Of a stretch of 64,000 nucleotides of DNA, positions 54,308 to 62,893 are shown one piece after another. A model generated the notes under the pieces. The model was given only the letters and a program-made list of their open reading frames with translations, made no database searches and was not told the origin of the DNA. The DNA comes from Desulfomonile tiedjei (lineage in GTDB: Bacteria > Desulfobacterota > Desulfomonilia > Desulfomonilales > Desulfomonilaceae), in contig JACRDG010000049.1 of the NCBI GenBank assembly GCA_016218715.1, positions 1 through 64,000 of the forward strand, read 5' to 3'. Made by a program: the position numbers and the translations under genes. The first letter of the stretch is position 1, and every line of letters starts with the position of its first letter.

Positions 54308-55993
54308 ATGGAGAGAATCTGGCACAAGTACTACACCAAAGGGGTTCCCAATGCGCTGAGCTTCCGCGAGGTCACGCTCCCCGAAGCCATTCAGCAGGCA
54401 GCTTCCAAGCATGCGGATCGGCCGGCTCTGATTTTTCAAGACACGATCGTGACGTTTCGCGAACTGGAACAGATGGTGGCCAGGTTCGCGTCCGCGTTGA
54501 AAGCCATGGGGGTTCGTCCCGGCGACCGGGTTTCGCTCATTCTCCCCAATCTGGTGCAGACCGCGGTCGGGATCTACGGCGCCATGCGTGCGGGCGCGGT
54601 CGTAGTCATGCACAATCCGAGGCTCGACGACCTGCAACTCGAGTTCCAACTCCGGGATGCTGGGTCCACCGTGCTGATTTGCCTTGACGTTCTCATACCC
54701 AGAATGCTCAACCTCCGCGCTCGGACCGGCGTGAGGAAGATCGTCTCCTGTCACATCCGCGACTATCTCCCCTTCCTGAAGAAGCAGCTCTTTCCTTTCG
54801 TGAAGAGCCAATTGCACATGAAGACCCCTGAGGATGAGAACATCGCCGAGTTCACGGAACTGCTGGACGCGCATCAACCGGTGTTGCGCGGTGGACTTCC
54901 AGGGCTCGACGACCTTGCCTTCATATTGTACACGAGTGCGACCACGGGGAGGGCCAAGGGGGTGGAGCTGACTCACAGGAATCTCTCATTTAACGTTCAG
55001 CAAGCCCGTTCCTGGTTTCCCACCTTCATTGACGGCATGGAGACGGTGGTGGGATGCCTCCCCTTCTTTCACAGCTTCGGTCTGACCTGTGCGTTGAACA
55101 TGGGGATTTTCTACGGATTCACGGACATCCTCGTGCCCCTCCCCGAACCCAAGAACATTATCGAGGCTGCAGCGAAGTACAAACCGACGTTCATGCCTGC
55201 CCTCCCCAATCTGTACATCGCAATCGTGAACGATCCAAAACTGCAGAAATGCGACCTGTCAGGGCTCAAGGGTTGTTTTTCCGGCGGCGCTCCGCTGCCG
55301 TTGCAGACGATTCGGTCGTTCGAGAAACTCTACGGGGTACCGATATGCGAGGGGTACGGCCTGACGGAATGCTCGCCGGTGAGCCACATCAATCCATTGG
55401 GAGGAAAGACCAAAGTTGGCACGATAGGGATGCCTCTGCCGGACACGGATGCCAAGATTGTGGACGTATCCGACTTCGACAAGGAGATCACCGAGCCCGG
55501 GACCCCCGGAGAGTTGTGTATCAGGGGACCCCAGATTATGCGGGGTTACCATAACCTGCCGGAACAAACTGCGGAAGCACTGAAAGAGGGATGGCTCCTC
55601 ACCGGTGACGTCGTCACGATGGACCCGGAAGGCTACTTCACCGTGGTCGACCGCAAGAAGGATATGATCGTTTCAGAAGGCCAGAAAGTCTACCCGAGAG
55701 ACGTCGAGGAGGTGCTGTTCTCCCATCCCAAGATTTCAGACGCGTGTGCTCTCGGAGTCCGGGATCCAGAGAAAGGGGAAGCCGTAAAGGCGTTCGTGGT
55801 CCTCAAGAAGGGTTCGCCTGCCACCGCGACCGAGATCATCGAGTACTGCAAGCAGAAGCTTCCGCCTCATCATGTGCCGCAGCACGTCGATTTCATCGAT
55901 GATCTTCCGAGAAGCCCGGTGGGAAAGGTGCTCCGGAAGGAGCTGAAGCGACGGCACCTGGTCAGAAGCTCTGCCGCAGCGGCCAAGCCATAG
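54308..55993 (+). CDS. fadD: Long-chain fatty acid-CoA ligase
   Basis: 561 aa. The AMP-forming adenylate family motifs are clear: ILYTSATTGRAKGVELTHRN (phosphate loop), EGYGLTECSPV (adenine site), GWLLTGDVVTMDPEGYFTVV (hinge approach) and a C-terminal lysine in RSPVGKVLRKEL. It joins fatty acids to CoA at the cost of ATP to AMP. CCCAGGAGG precedes the ATG. It stands alone on this strand; substrate chain length is by family resemblance. Confidence 0.9.
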   Translation: MERIWHKYYTKGVPNALSFREVTLPEAIQQAASKHADRPALIFQDTIVTFRELEQMVARFASALKAMGVRPGDRVSLILPNLVQTAVGIYGAMRAGAVVVMHNPRLDDLQLEFQLRDAGSTVLICLDVLIPRMLNLRARTGVRKIVSCHIRDYLPFLKKQLFPFVKSQLHMKTPEDENIAEFTELLDAHQPVLRGGLPGLDDLAFILYTSATTGRAKGVELTHRNLSFNVQQARSWFPTFIDGMETVVGCLPFFHSFGLTCALNMGIFYGFTDILVPLPEPKNIIEAAAKYKPTFMPALPNLYIAIVNDPKLQKCDLSGLKGCFSGGAPLPLQTIRSFEKLYGVPICEGYGLTECSPVSHINPLGGKTKVGTIGMPLPDTDAKIVDVSDFDKEITEPGTPGELCIRGPQIMRGYHNLPEQTAEALKEGWLLTGDVVTMDPEGYFTVVDRKKDMIVSEGQKVYPRDVEEVLFSHPKISDACALGVRDPEKGEAVKAFVVLKKGSPATATEIIEYCKQKLPPHHVPQHVDFIDDLPRSPVGKVLRKELKRRHLVRSSAAAAKP

Positions 55994-56165
55994 CATTGAG
56001 CCGGGGGAAACTCCTGCCGGGTGCTGTGCTGAAGGCGTGGCACCCGACCATCGATTGGAGGGAAAGGCATTTCGCCGGTCTTTCAATGGCGGGCAGGATA
56101 CCCGTCGCACCGGAGCCCCCTCGCGTATCGGACATCTGCCTTGGCTATGCCTGGACTGCCCCGGA

Positions 56166-56921
56166 TTACGCGACCAATTTGTCCGTCTTGAGAACCTGGC
56201 CGCGAGCGCCGATCACCACCCGTTCCAGGGGGACCGTCTTCCCGGCCAGTTCCATCCCCTTTTTCACGATCAGCGGCAGACCGGAACAACAGGGAACCTC
56301 CATGACCACGACCGTCACGCTCTTGATGGCCGCGGCGCTGAAGACTTCCGCGAATTTCTCCACATAGCTCTGCGCGTCGTCGAACTTGGGGCACCCCACC
56401 ATGAGCACTTTCCCTTGTAGGAAATCCCGGTGAAACGTGGGATAGGCGAAGGGAGTGCAGTCCGCGGCCACGAGGAGGTCCGCATTCTTGAGGAAGGGGG
56501 CTGTGGCGGGGACAAGACGAATCTGCACCGGCCAGTGACTGAGCGCAGAAGCTTCGGCGCCGTGGAAGACCGGTTCATTGGCCTGCCGGCAAGGATCCTC
56601 CGCTGCAAAGGTCCGGAGCTGCGTGGAGGGGCATCCGCAGGGTAACCCCTGCTCCGCGGGTTCTTCCGCTTCCTCGCGTGCTTTCAAGTGGTGCTCCACC
56701 GCGGCCTCGTCAAAGTCTTCGACTTCCCGCTGAGTGATCTTGAGGGCTCCGGTGGGACACTCGCCAAGGCAAGCGCCGAGGCCGTCACAGTATTTCTCTG
56801 CGACCAGTTTTGCTTTGCCGTCCACGATCTCCAGAGCGCCTTCGGCGCAGGAAACGATGCATTGGCCGCAACCGTTGCAGAGTTCTTCGTCTATTTCTAT
56901 TATGTTTCGTTTCACTTTCAT
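56166..56921 (-). CDS. Ferredoxin-domain protein of the hcp operon
   Basis: 251 aa from ATG 56921. Two [4Fe-4S] motifs at the N-terminus: CNGCGQCIVSCAEGAL and CDGLGACLGECPTGAL. A linker with CGCPS leads to a C-terminal domain with HWPVQIRLVPATAPFLKNAD, LLVAADCTPFAYP, MVGCPKFDD and VPCCSGLPLIV, whose cysteines may bind a further cluster. Proteins of this form are often encoded with hybrid cluster protein in anaerobes and probably reduce it. Last gene of the hcp-HD-ferredoxin set. Confidence 0.82.
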   Translation of the reverse strand: MKVKRNIIEIDEELCNGCGQCIVSCAEGALEIVDGKAKLVAEKYCDGLGACLGECPTGALKITQREVEDFDEAAVEHHLKAREEAEEPAEQGLPCGCPSTQLRTFAAEDPCRQANEPVFHGAEASALSHWPVQIRLVPATAPFLKNADLLVAADCTPFAYPTFHRDFLQGKVLMVGCPKFDDAQSYVEKFAEVFSAAAIKSVTVVVMEVPCCSGLPLIVKKGMELAGKTVPLERVVIGARGQVLKTDKLVA

Positions 56922-56978
56922 CGTGGGATCTCCTTGCCCGGCGAGCATTCCTTCGTCAATTCCGCCTCTAGCCTGCGG

Positions 56979-57728
56979 TCACACCTCGCCAGTTCCGTTG
57001 CCGCCTTCGAAGAGGACGCTGCGCGCCAGGTTGCGGCCGGCCGCGGTAAGAAACGCGCCGACCAGCTCTTCGAGCTCGCCCGCCGTGGGCGTTGTATTCT
57101 TGTGCTTGTCTTCGAGGTTCACGAGCATGTCGGAATCGTAGACCACCTTGAAATTGATGGTGTCCTGGGGAGTCGGGTGATGATGGTGTCCTATGATGTC
57201 GCACACTTCCTCGATCAGGTCCGGTGGCGCGTCGAGCCTATTCAGGATGTCGCGTGCGATGGCCGGTCCTTCTTCCTCGTGAATCGCGATGTTCGGGTTC
57301 CCGTCCTTTCGTTCCGCTTCCGGGATGCCGATGTCGTGGAGATAGGCCGCGGAGAGCGCCACAGCCGGGTCGGCCTTCTCCTCTTTGACGAGCATCTCTG
57401 CGTACCGGGCAACTTTCGCGGCGTGTCCGATCCGCTTGAAGTCCTGTTTGAAGTAGCGCTTCATCTCCAGCGCCACGCGGTCTTTGAACAGGTCCTGCTT
57501 CTTCTGGATGAGTTCGGGCGGAAGGTCGCCGAAACAGTGCTCCGCGAATTTGCAATGAAGGGCGCAACCGAAGTCCATCTTCGGATTGAGCACCTTGTGC
57601 CCACATTTGCGGCAGGTTCGTCGCGTTTCATCCTTGAAGAATTCGAGCGTGGAACCGCATTTGGGACATTCAGCGTCGAATATTGCATCGAATTTCCAGA
57701 ATCGTGGGTCTTGTCCGGGGCATTTCAT
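56979..57728 (-). CDS. HD-domain phosphohydrolase with zinc ribbon
   Basis: 249 aa. The N-terminus has a zinc ribbon (CPKCGSTLEFF and CRKCGHKV) and a further Cys cluster (CALHCKFAEHC). The HD domain follows: IGHAAKVARYAEMLV, LSAAYLHDIGIPEAE (HD pair), a GHHHHPTPQD loop and VVYDSDMLVNLED. HD proteins of this sort are metal-dependent phosphohydrolases; the substrate is not known. It lies between hcp and the ferredoxin gene, so it may be part of the nitrosative stress response. Confidence 0.8.
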   Translation of the reverse strand: MKCPGQDPRFWKFDAIFDAECPKCGSTLEFFKDETRRTCRKCGHKVLNPKMDFGCALHCKFAEHCFGDLPPELIQKKQDLFKDRVALEMKRYFKQDFKRIGHAAKVARYAEMLVKEEKADPAVALSAAYLHDIGIPEAERKDGNPNIAIHEEEGPAIARDILNRLDAPPDLIEEVCDIIGHHHHPTPQDTINFKVVYDSDMLVNLEDKHKNTTPTAGELEELVGAFLTAAGRNLARSVLFEGGNGTGEV

Positions 57729-57778
57729 GTTTCGTTCTCACTTTCCGCCCGTCTGTCCTTACGAAGGGCCGTGAGGGC

Positions 57779-57796
57779 CGCGGGCTCCAACCCGCG
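57779..57796. repeat. Palindrome between hcp and HD gene
   Basis: CGCGGGCTCCAACCCGCG is a 7-bp stem with a 4-nt loop, resembling the CCACGGGTT family at 53137. It may slow transcription between hcp and downstream genes. Confidence 0.5.
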
Positions 57797-57806
57797 ACCC
57801 GTCCGA

Positions 57807-59447
57807 TCATCCGAGAATGGCCTTGAGGTCCTGGTCAGGGGTGCTGATGGGCTTGATATCGAAGTTCTGTACCAGCACGTTGAGAACATTCGGGGTAATG
57901 AACGCGGGGAGGCTCGGCCCGAGTCGAATCCCCTTGATACCCAGATGCAGGAGGGTCAGCAGTATCGCACAAGCCTTCTGCTCGTACCAGGAGAGGACCA
58001 TGGACAGGGGCAGGTCGTTCACACCGACACCGAACGCGTTGGCGAGCGCTACGGCTATCTGGATTGCCGAATAGGAGTCGTTGCACTGTCCGACATCCAG
58101 GAGCCTCGGGATTCCGCCAATGTCGCCGAGATCCTTGTCGAAGAAGCGGAACTTCCCGCACGCGAGGGTCAACACCACGCAGTCGTTGGGCACTTTCTCC
58201 ACGAATTCGGTGTAGTAGTTGCGTCCCGGCTTCGCGCCGTCGCATCCCGCTACGAGGAAGAAGTGGCGAATCGCTCCACTCTTGACCGCGTCAATCACTT
58301 TGTCCGCAACCGACATGACGGCATTCCGGGCGAAGCCGCACATGACGGTGCCGCGGTCGGTGTCCTCGGGGAAGCCCGGCATCTCCAGAGCCCTCTGGAT
58401 TACCGGAGCGAAATTCTTGTCCGCGATGTGGACGGCGCCGGGCCAGCCAACCAGCCCCGTGGTGAAGATGTTGTCCATGTACGACTCTTTGGGCCGCTGG
58501 ATGCAGTTGGTGGTCATGAGGATCGCGCCGGGGAACTCGGCGAATTCTTTGCGCTGATTCTGCCACGCGGTGCCGTAGTGGCCGTAGAAGTGGGGATACT
58601 TCTTCAGTGCGGGATAACCGTGGCACGGCAGCATCTCGCCGTGAGTGTAGATGCTGATCCCTTTCCCTTCGGTCTGTTTGAGAAGCTCCTCCAGATCTTT
58701 GAGATCGTGTCCGGAGATCAGAATCGCTTTCCCTTTCTTCGCGCCGAGGGGTATCTTGGTCGGTACGGGGTGACCGTACGTGCCGGTGTTTGCCGCGTCG
58801 AGGAGTTCCATGGCTCTGAGGTTGGTAGCGCCGGTCTTGAGGGCAAGGCCGACCCAGTCATCGAGCGTCAGATTGGGATTCAGCGTTGCAGCCAGACCTT
58901 CGTGGGCGAAGGCGTACACCGCGTCATCTTCCTGGCCGAGTATCTGGGCGTGGTCCGCATACGCTGCGACGCCTCTGAGGCCGATTATCACCGTGTGCTG
59001 CAGGGACAGGATGTCCGGGTTCGCTCCTGCGGCAGCCTTGAATCCAACCCCTTCCGCCTGCTTGAGCAAGCCGGCCATGGTTGACTCCGGTTTGAAGCTC
59101 GCCGCAGCCTCAGGGAAATCGACCGTTCCCCCAGCCGCCCTCACCTTCGCCTTGAGCGCTTCTCGAAGTTCGACGCACTGGTTGATGAGCGGCACGAACC
59201 GGTCCGCGTCAAAATCGACGTTGGTAAGCGTTGAAAAGAGGGCTTGCACCGTAAAGACATTCGCTGCCCGATCGACCACACCGACCTTTCGACCTTCTGC
59301 AGCGTAAAGGGCCAGCCCCTTGAGCGCGTGGGTGAGCAGGTCCTGTAGCGCAGCGACTTCAGCGGATTTCCCGCAGACGCCAACCTTTGTGCATCCAGTC
59401 CCGAATGCCGTCTGTTCACACTGGTAGCAAAACATCTCTTCAGCCAT
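57807..59447 (-). CDS. hcp: Hybrid cluster protein (hydroxylamine/NO reductase)
   Basis: 546 aa. The N-terminal cysteines FCYQCEQTAFGTGCTKVGVC follow the spacing C-x2-C-x8-C-x5-C of class I Hcp from anaerobes. C-terminal cluster ligands are present in FLVAGCDGAKPGRNYY, LTLACGKFRF and LDVGQCNDSY, and the ligand Glu is expected near YAFAHEGLAATL. Hcp reduces NO or hydroxylamine and protects against nitrosative stress, fitting a cell that also makes nitrite by NapA. It is divergent from a CRP/FNR-type regulator. Confidence 0.95.
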   Translation of the reverse strand: MAEEMFCYQCEQTAFGTGCTKVGVCGKSAEVAALQDLLTHALKGLALYAAEGRKVGVVDRAANVFTVQALFSTLTNVDFDADRFVPLINQCVELREALKAKVRAAGGTVDFPEAAASFKPESTMAGLLKQAEGVGFKAAAGANPDILSLQHTVIIGLRGVAAYADHAQILGQEDDAVYAFAHEGLAATLNPNLTLDDWVGLALKTGATNLRAMELLDAANTGTYGHPVPTKIPLGAKKGKAILISGHDLKDLEELLKQTEGKGISIYTHGEMLPCHGYPALKKYPHFYGHYGTAWQNQRKEFAEFPGAILMTTNCIQRPKESYMDNIFTTGLVGWPGAVHIADKNFAPVIQRALEMPGFPEDTDRGTVMCGFARNAVMSVADKVIDAVKSGAIRHFFLVAGCDGAKPGRNYYTEFVEKVPNDCVVLTLACGKFRFFDKDLGDIGGIPRLLDVGQCNDSYSAIQIAVALANAFGVGVNDLPLSMVLSWYEQKACAILLTLLHLGIKGIRLGPSLPAFITPNVLNVLVQNFDIKPISTPDQDLKAILG

Positions 59448-59545
59448 TGTCCCCTCCTAATCTCCTATGATTCTTGATGTTCGGATTTCCGGCTCGCTTC
59501 CGTGCCATCCTCTGTAGATAAGATGAACCACCTCGGGAAATGATC

Positions 59546-59563
59546 CCTTGACCTAAGTCAAGG
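59546..59563. promoter_or_regulatory. HcpR-type palindromic operator
   Basis: CCTTGACCTAAGTCAAGG has perfect 7-bp arms around a 4-base centre. It contains TTGAC-N4-GTCAA, a CRP/FNR-like site of the kind described for HcpR. It lies ~100 bases upstream of hcp and ~140 upstream of the regulator gene. Confidence 0.7.
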
Positions 59564-59703
59564 TTCGAACTTTTTTGTTTTTTTTTGTTCGGGGGTTGTG
59601 ACGAGGGCCGAGAAAAGGGTCTCATCCCGGTTTTTTGTCATATAATGGGGCCGCGGCATTGGAGCCGCAAGGAGCGGCAGGAGAGCTGCAAGGAGGACCC
59701 GAA

Positions 59704-60387
59704 GTGGAAGACGCTACCCGAATCGCCGGGATACCCCTGTTCGACGGATTGCCGGAGGATCAGTTAAGAGATCTCGCCTCCATCGCGACCGCCAAGGCGT
59801 TCAATCGCGGTGAGACCATCTTCTCCGAAGGGGAACCGGGCAACGGATTCTACGTCACAGAGACCGGCCGAGTGAAGATCTTCAAACTCTCCCCCGAAGG
59901 GAAAGAGCAGATCTTGCACCTCTTCGGTCCGGGAGAGCCGTTCGGCGAGGTTCCGGTCTTCGAAGGCCGCAATTTTCCCGCGCACGCGGTGGCGCTGGAG
60001 AGTAGCCGCATGGTGTTCTTCCCCCGGTCGGCCTTTATCGCGCTGATCAAGAGAAATCCTTCGCTCGCTCTCAACATGCTGGCCGTCCTCTCGCGGCGGC
60101 TGCGCAGGTTTGCCGCTCTGGTGGACGACCTATCGCTCAAGGAAGTGCCGGGACGCCTGGCCGCCCATCTCCTCTTTTTGAGTCGCTCCAGAGAAGGATC
60201 CGACGTGCTGGAGCTGGAGATCTCCAAGTCGGTCCTCGCCGCGATGCTCGGCACGATTCCGGAAACCCTCTCCCGCATTCTGACAAAGATGGTGAAACAG
60301 GAATTGATCGAGTCGGATGGGCCGCGCATCAGAATTCTGGATCGGGGGGGCCTCAGCGAGTTGGCCGACGGCCTCCGGAGATTGTAG
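59704..60387 (+). CDS. hcpR: CRP/FNR-family regulator, HcpR-like
   Basis: 227 aa from GTG 59704, seven bases after AAGGAGG; the longer frame adds an unconserved leader. The cyclic-nucleotide-type sensor domain (~10-125) has FSEGEPGNGFYVTETGRVKI and HLFGPGEPFGEVPVFEG. The C-terminal winged helix has LEISKSVLAAMLGTIPETLS RILTKM (recognition helix PETLSR). The FNR N-terminal iron-sulfur cysteines are missing. Position opposite hcp and the palindrome between them support HcpR, which in relatives responds to NO. Confidence 0.85.
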   Translation: MEDATRIAGIPLFDGLPEDQLRDLASIATAKAFNRGETIFSEGEPGNGFYVTETGRVKIFKLSPEGKEQILHLFGPGEPFGEVPVFEGRNFPAHAVALESSRMVFFPRSAFIALIKRNPSLALNMLAVLSRRLRRFAALVDDLSLKEVPGRLAAHLLFLSRSREGSDVLELEISKSVLAAMLGTIPETLSRILTKMVKQELIESDGPRIRILDRGGLSELADGLRRL

Positions 60388-60447
60388 TAGAGTCAGTCGT
60401 CACGGGAGAGTCGAGCTGCGTTCGACGATTTTCCCCAAGAGGCGGTA

Positions 60448-60987
60448 ATGGAGCCAATTCTTGACGAGGTGATTTTTCGAGAGATTCAGCGATTTCGCCA
60501 GCCGTGGGTCTGGATCTTAACCGGTGCAACTGCGGCGGTAGTAATCGGAGTCATGACCTACGGATTGATCTATCAACTCGGATTCGGCAAGCCCTGGGGA
60601 AACAACCCTCTTCCTGACGCCGCGCTGATCGTGGTTGCGAGCGCGGGGATTCTGCTCATGCTCGGAGTGCTCTGGCTGACGTGGGCGGCGCGGTTGATCA
60701 CCGAAGTGCGTAACAGCGGCCTGTACGTGAAGTACTACCCGTTTCACCTCTCCTTCCACAAGATCGACCTCAGGAACCTGAAGCGATTCGAAGCCCGAAC
60801 GTACCGGCCGATCTGGGACTACGGCGGGTACGGTATCAAGTGCGGTTTAAAGGGCAAGGCGTACAACGTGTCGGGTAACCGCGGGGTGAATCTCACCTTC
60901 AAAAAGGGGAGAGACCTCATGATCGGCTCCCAAAGGGCCGAAGAATTGGCACGCGCGCTGGAGCTCGTCATCTGCGAACAACCCTGA
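60448..60987 (+). CDS. Membrane protein, DUF6141-like
   Basis: 179 aa. Two transmembrane helices (~20-42 and ~60-82) precede a ~95-residue cytoplasmic PH-like part with GLYVKYYPFHLSFHKIDLRN and YGGYGIKCGLKGKAYNVSGN, typical of DUF6141. Function unknown. It follows the regulator gene by 60 bases. Confidence 0.7.
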   Translation: MEPILDEVIFREIQRFRQPWVWILTGATAAVVIGVMTYGLIYQLGFGKPWGNNPLPDAALIVVASAGILLMLGVLWLTWAARLITEVRNSGLYVKYYPFHLSFHKIDLRNLKRFEARTYRPIWDYGGYGIKCGLKGKAYNVSGNRGVNLTFKKGRDLMIGSQRAEELARALELVICEQP

Positions 60988-61050
60988 TTTCAAAGCACTC
61001 AGTTTCATTCATGCGGTTTCTCCTTCTGAGTCCCCGCTCCCGGCTGTTCC

Positions 61051-61078
61051 GTGGGGCCGGCATCTTGCCGGTCAATCT
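61051..61078. repeat. Dispersed palindromic repeat, family A
   Basis: An exact 28-base reverse complement of 11131-11158. Core GGCCGGCATCTTGCCGGTC. Confidence 0.8.
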
Positions 61079-61175
61079 TACGGGGCCAGTCCCTTCCATT
61101 GGAGCTATCCTGGTCTCCGTACCATGGCTGCCGGCTGTGACACCCTGACCCACGAGCCTGTGAAAGGGAGGTCCC

Positions 61176-61260
61176 GTAGGATGTGGTGAGCAAAGCGAAC
61201 CGCATCTGTCGACAGAAAACCTCGAACGATGCGGTTCCTGTTGGTCACTGCATCCTACGA
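61176..61260 (-). repeat. ~85-bp dispersed repeat, family B
   Basis: Inverted relative to 17600-17685 and almost the same over its length, including GGAACCGCATCGTTCGAGG read on the minus strand. In this copy both outer ends carry GTAGGAT/ATCCTAC, forming terminal inverted repeats. Confidence 0.7.
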
Positions 61261-61313
61261 TTGCTCACCTTGGATAGCGCATCATTCGTGGGTGCTAATA
61301 ACCTAGCGACTCC

Positions 61314-62672
61314 TTAGCTTTGAGCTTTGAACAGCTTTGCCGCGTTCCGGCCCAGAATCAGCTCTTTTGCTCCCCCATCTGCCGAACCAAGCGCTGCAAA
61401 CCCGAACCGCTTCCGCATCTCCTCCGGAATCTCCAGACGCCGGAAGGCTTCTATCTGCCACTGCGGCGAGCCAAGGAAGACCGAGTCGGTTCCCCAGAGA
61501 ACATGATCGGCTCCCAAACCTTTGATGAGGGTGCCGAGAATCCCGGCACAGTATTTGGGCGCGCTGATTGCGGTCATTGCGAAGGTGCCGCCGAGTTCTG
61601 CGTAGACGTTTTTGACACCGGTCCTTTCGGCGATGCCGGCGAGCTCCGTTATCCAGGGAATATGACCCGATGCTTCAAATTCTCCTATGTCCGCGGCTGA
61701 TGGGGCGTCACCGGATCTCATGGCGGAATGATAGATGAGAAAGTTGAGTTGGGGCCAATCCTTGGCTGCCTTGTCGAGGTCGTTTATCTTTCCATATTCC
61801 CACGTCGTGGGCATCTTTTCCTGATACCCCACAGGCAACAACCCTTTGTGAATACAAACGTTGGTGATGCCCGCCTTCACCATCTTCTCGAAGGCGGGGT
61901 ACACCAATTTTTCGTCGTCCAATCGCCACGGATACCTGGATTCCTCGAACGGAGTGCCCACGGTATAGCCTTTCCACCCGTCTGGCTTGAATTCATGGAT
62001 GTCTCGATCCAGATGTTCCATCCATCCTGGGTGGCCGGGAGTGAAGACTGCATGTGAATACAGTGCCTTGCGTCCTGCTCGTTGATTCACGATCTCTCTG
62101 ATCTTTGCGATCTCATCATTGCGGATGAACCACTTCTTCGGATCATCGTTCGGCGCGCTGCTGAGCAGCGCAATCTTAGTGTCGCTCAGGTCATAGACTT
62201 CTCGATAGTAGTTGTCGAACCTCAGCTCATCGAGCGTCGTGCGTTCGCCTTTCAGCTCCGGATTCCACTGCTTGGCTCTCTCCCGCAGGCCCAGCAACCA
62301 GGTTTCCGCGTACGTCGAGCCTACGCAATGGGTCTGCACGTCGAAGATGAATTGCCCCGCGAGAGCCTTTTGACGCTCTGAGGCAATTGCCGGATCCGCA
62401 GCCTCCGCGCGATTGACTGAAAAGAACTCTCCGAATACGGAATTCATGGCCATAAAGACCACCGCCATACCGCAGGATGAGCCCAGGAATTCGCGCCTGC
62501 TCATCCCGAGCTTGCGGCTAAGTTCGTGTGTCAGATCGCCGGCAAGCAGCTCGACTCTTCGCTGGGAATCACTCTGGTAGGGACTCGCCGATTCGTCTGC
62601 GGGAATTGTTTTCGTGGGTACGGGAAACGGCAGGTCTTCGTGGGCATCTGGCCGAATCTGTTTGCGATTCAT
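61314..62672 (-). CDS. Tat-exported amidohydrolase-family protein
   Basis: 452 aa from ATG 62672. A twin-arginine motif MSRREFLGSSCGMAVVFMAM lies unusually far in (~residue 55), after a charged leader. The rest is a TIM-barrel amidohydrolase 2 (ACMSD-like) domain: FIFDVQTHCVGS (metal site), HAVFTPGHPGWMEH, FLIYHSAMRSGD (metal His) and VLWGTDSVFLGSPQWQIEAF (metal Asp). The reaction could be decarboxylation or hydrolysis; substrate unknown. It is probably periplasmic. Confidence 0.75.
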   Translation of the reverse strand: MNRKQIRPDAHEDLPFPVPTKTIPADESASPYQSDSQRRVELLAGDLTHELSRKLGMSRREFLGSSCGMAVVFMAMNSVFGEFFSVNRAEAADPAIASERQKALAGQFIFDVQTHCVGSTYAETWLLGLRERAKQWNPELKGERTTLDELRFDNYYREVYDLSDTKIALLSSAPNDDPKKWFIRNDEIAKIREIVNQRAGRKALYSHAVFTPGHPGWMEHLDRDIHEFKPDGWKGYTVGTPFEESRYPWRLDDEKLVYPAFEKMVKAGITNVCIHKGLLPVGYQEKMPTTWEYGKINDLDKAAKDWPQLNFLIYHSAMRSGDAPSAADIGEFEASGHIPWITELAGIAERTGVKNVYAELGGTFAMTAISAPKYCAGILGTLIKGLGADHVLWGTDSVFLGSPQWQIEAFRRLEIPEEMRKRFGFAALGSADGGAKELILGRNAAKLFKAQS

Positions 62673-62893
62673 GTGATTTCCCCCCATCCGGCCGAACCGG
62701 TCTTACCAATTCATGATCGGTCAGTTTGTTATAATGATTCTCAGAAGTTCCGTCGGAATGGGATCGCACTGCTGGACAAGCCAGCCGTGGCACCCGGAAG
62801 CCACGCCGCGATTACGTTCGAGAACCGCTCTAATTGCTTAAGGCGCAGTTCACCACCTCGATTGTTTTATTGTAGAGTTCCCCGTCAGGCAGC

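Larger units (their letters stand above)
60988..61313. other. Repeat-bearing intergenic region
   Basis: Between convergent genes. It holds an exact inverse copy of the family A unit (61051-61078) and the second full copy of repeat family B (61176-61260). No gene. Confidence 0.65.

Noticed and set aside
56688-59084. A 798-codon open frame on the plus strand opposite hcp and the HD gene
   Set aside because: Shadow frame. Hcp cluster ligands and the HD motif prove the minus strand is coding.
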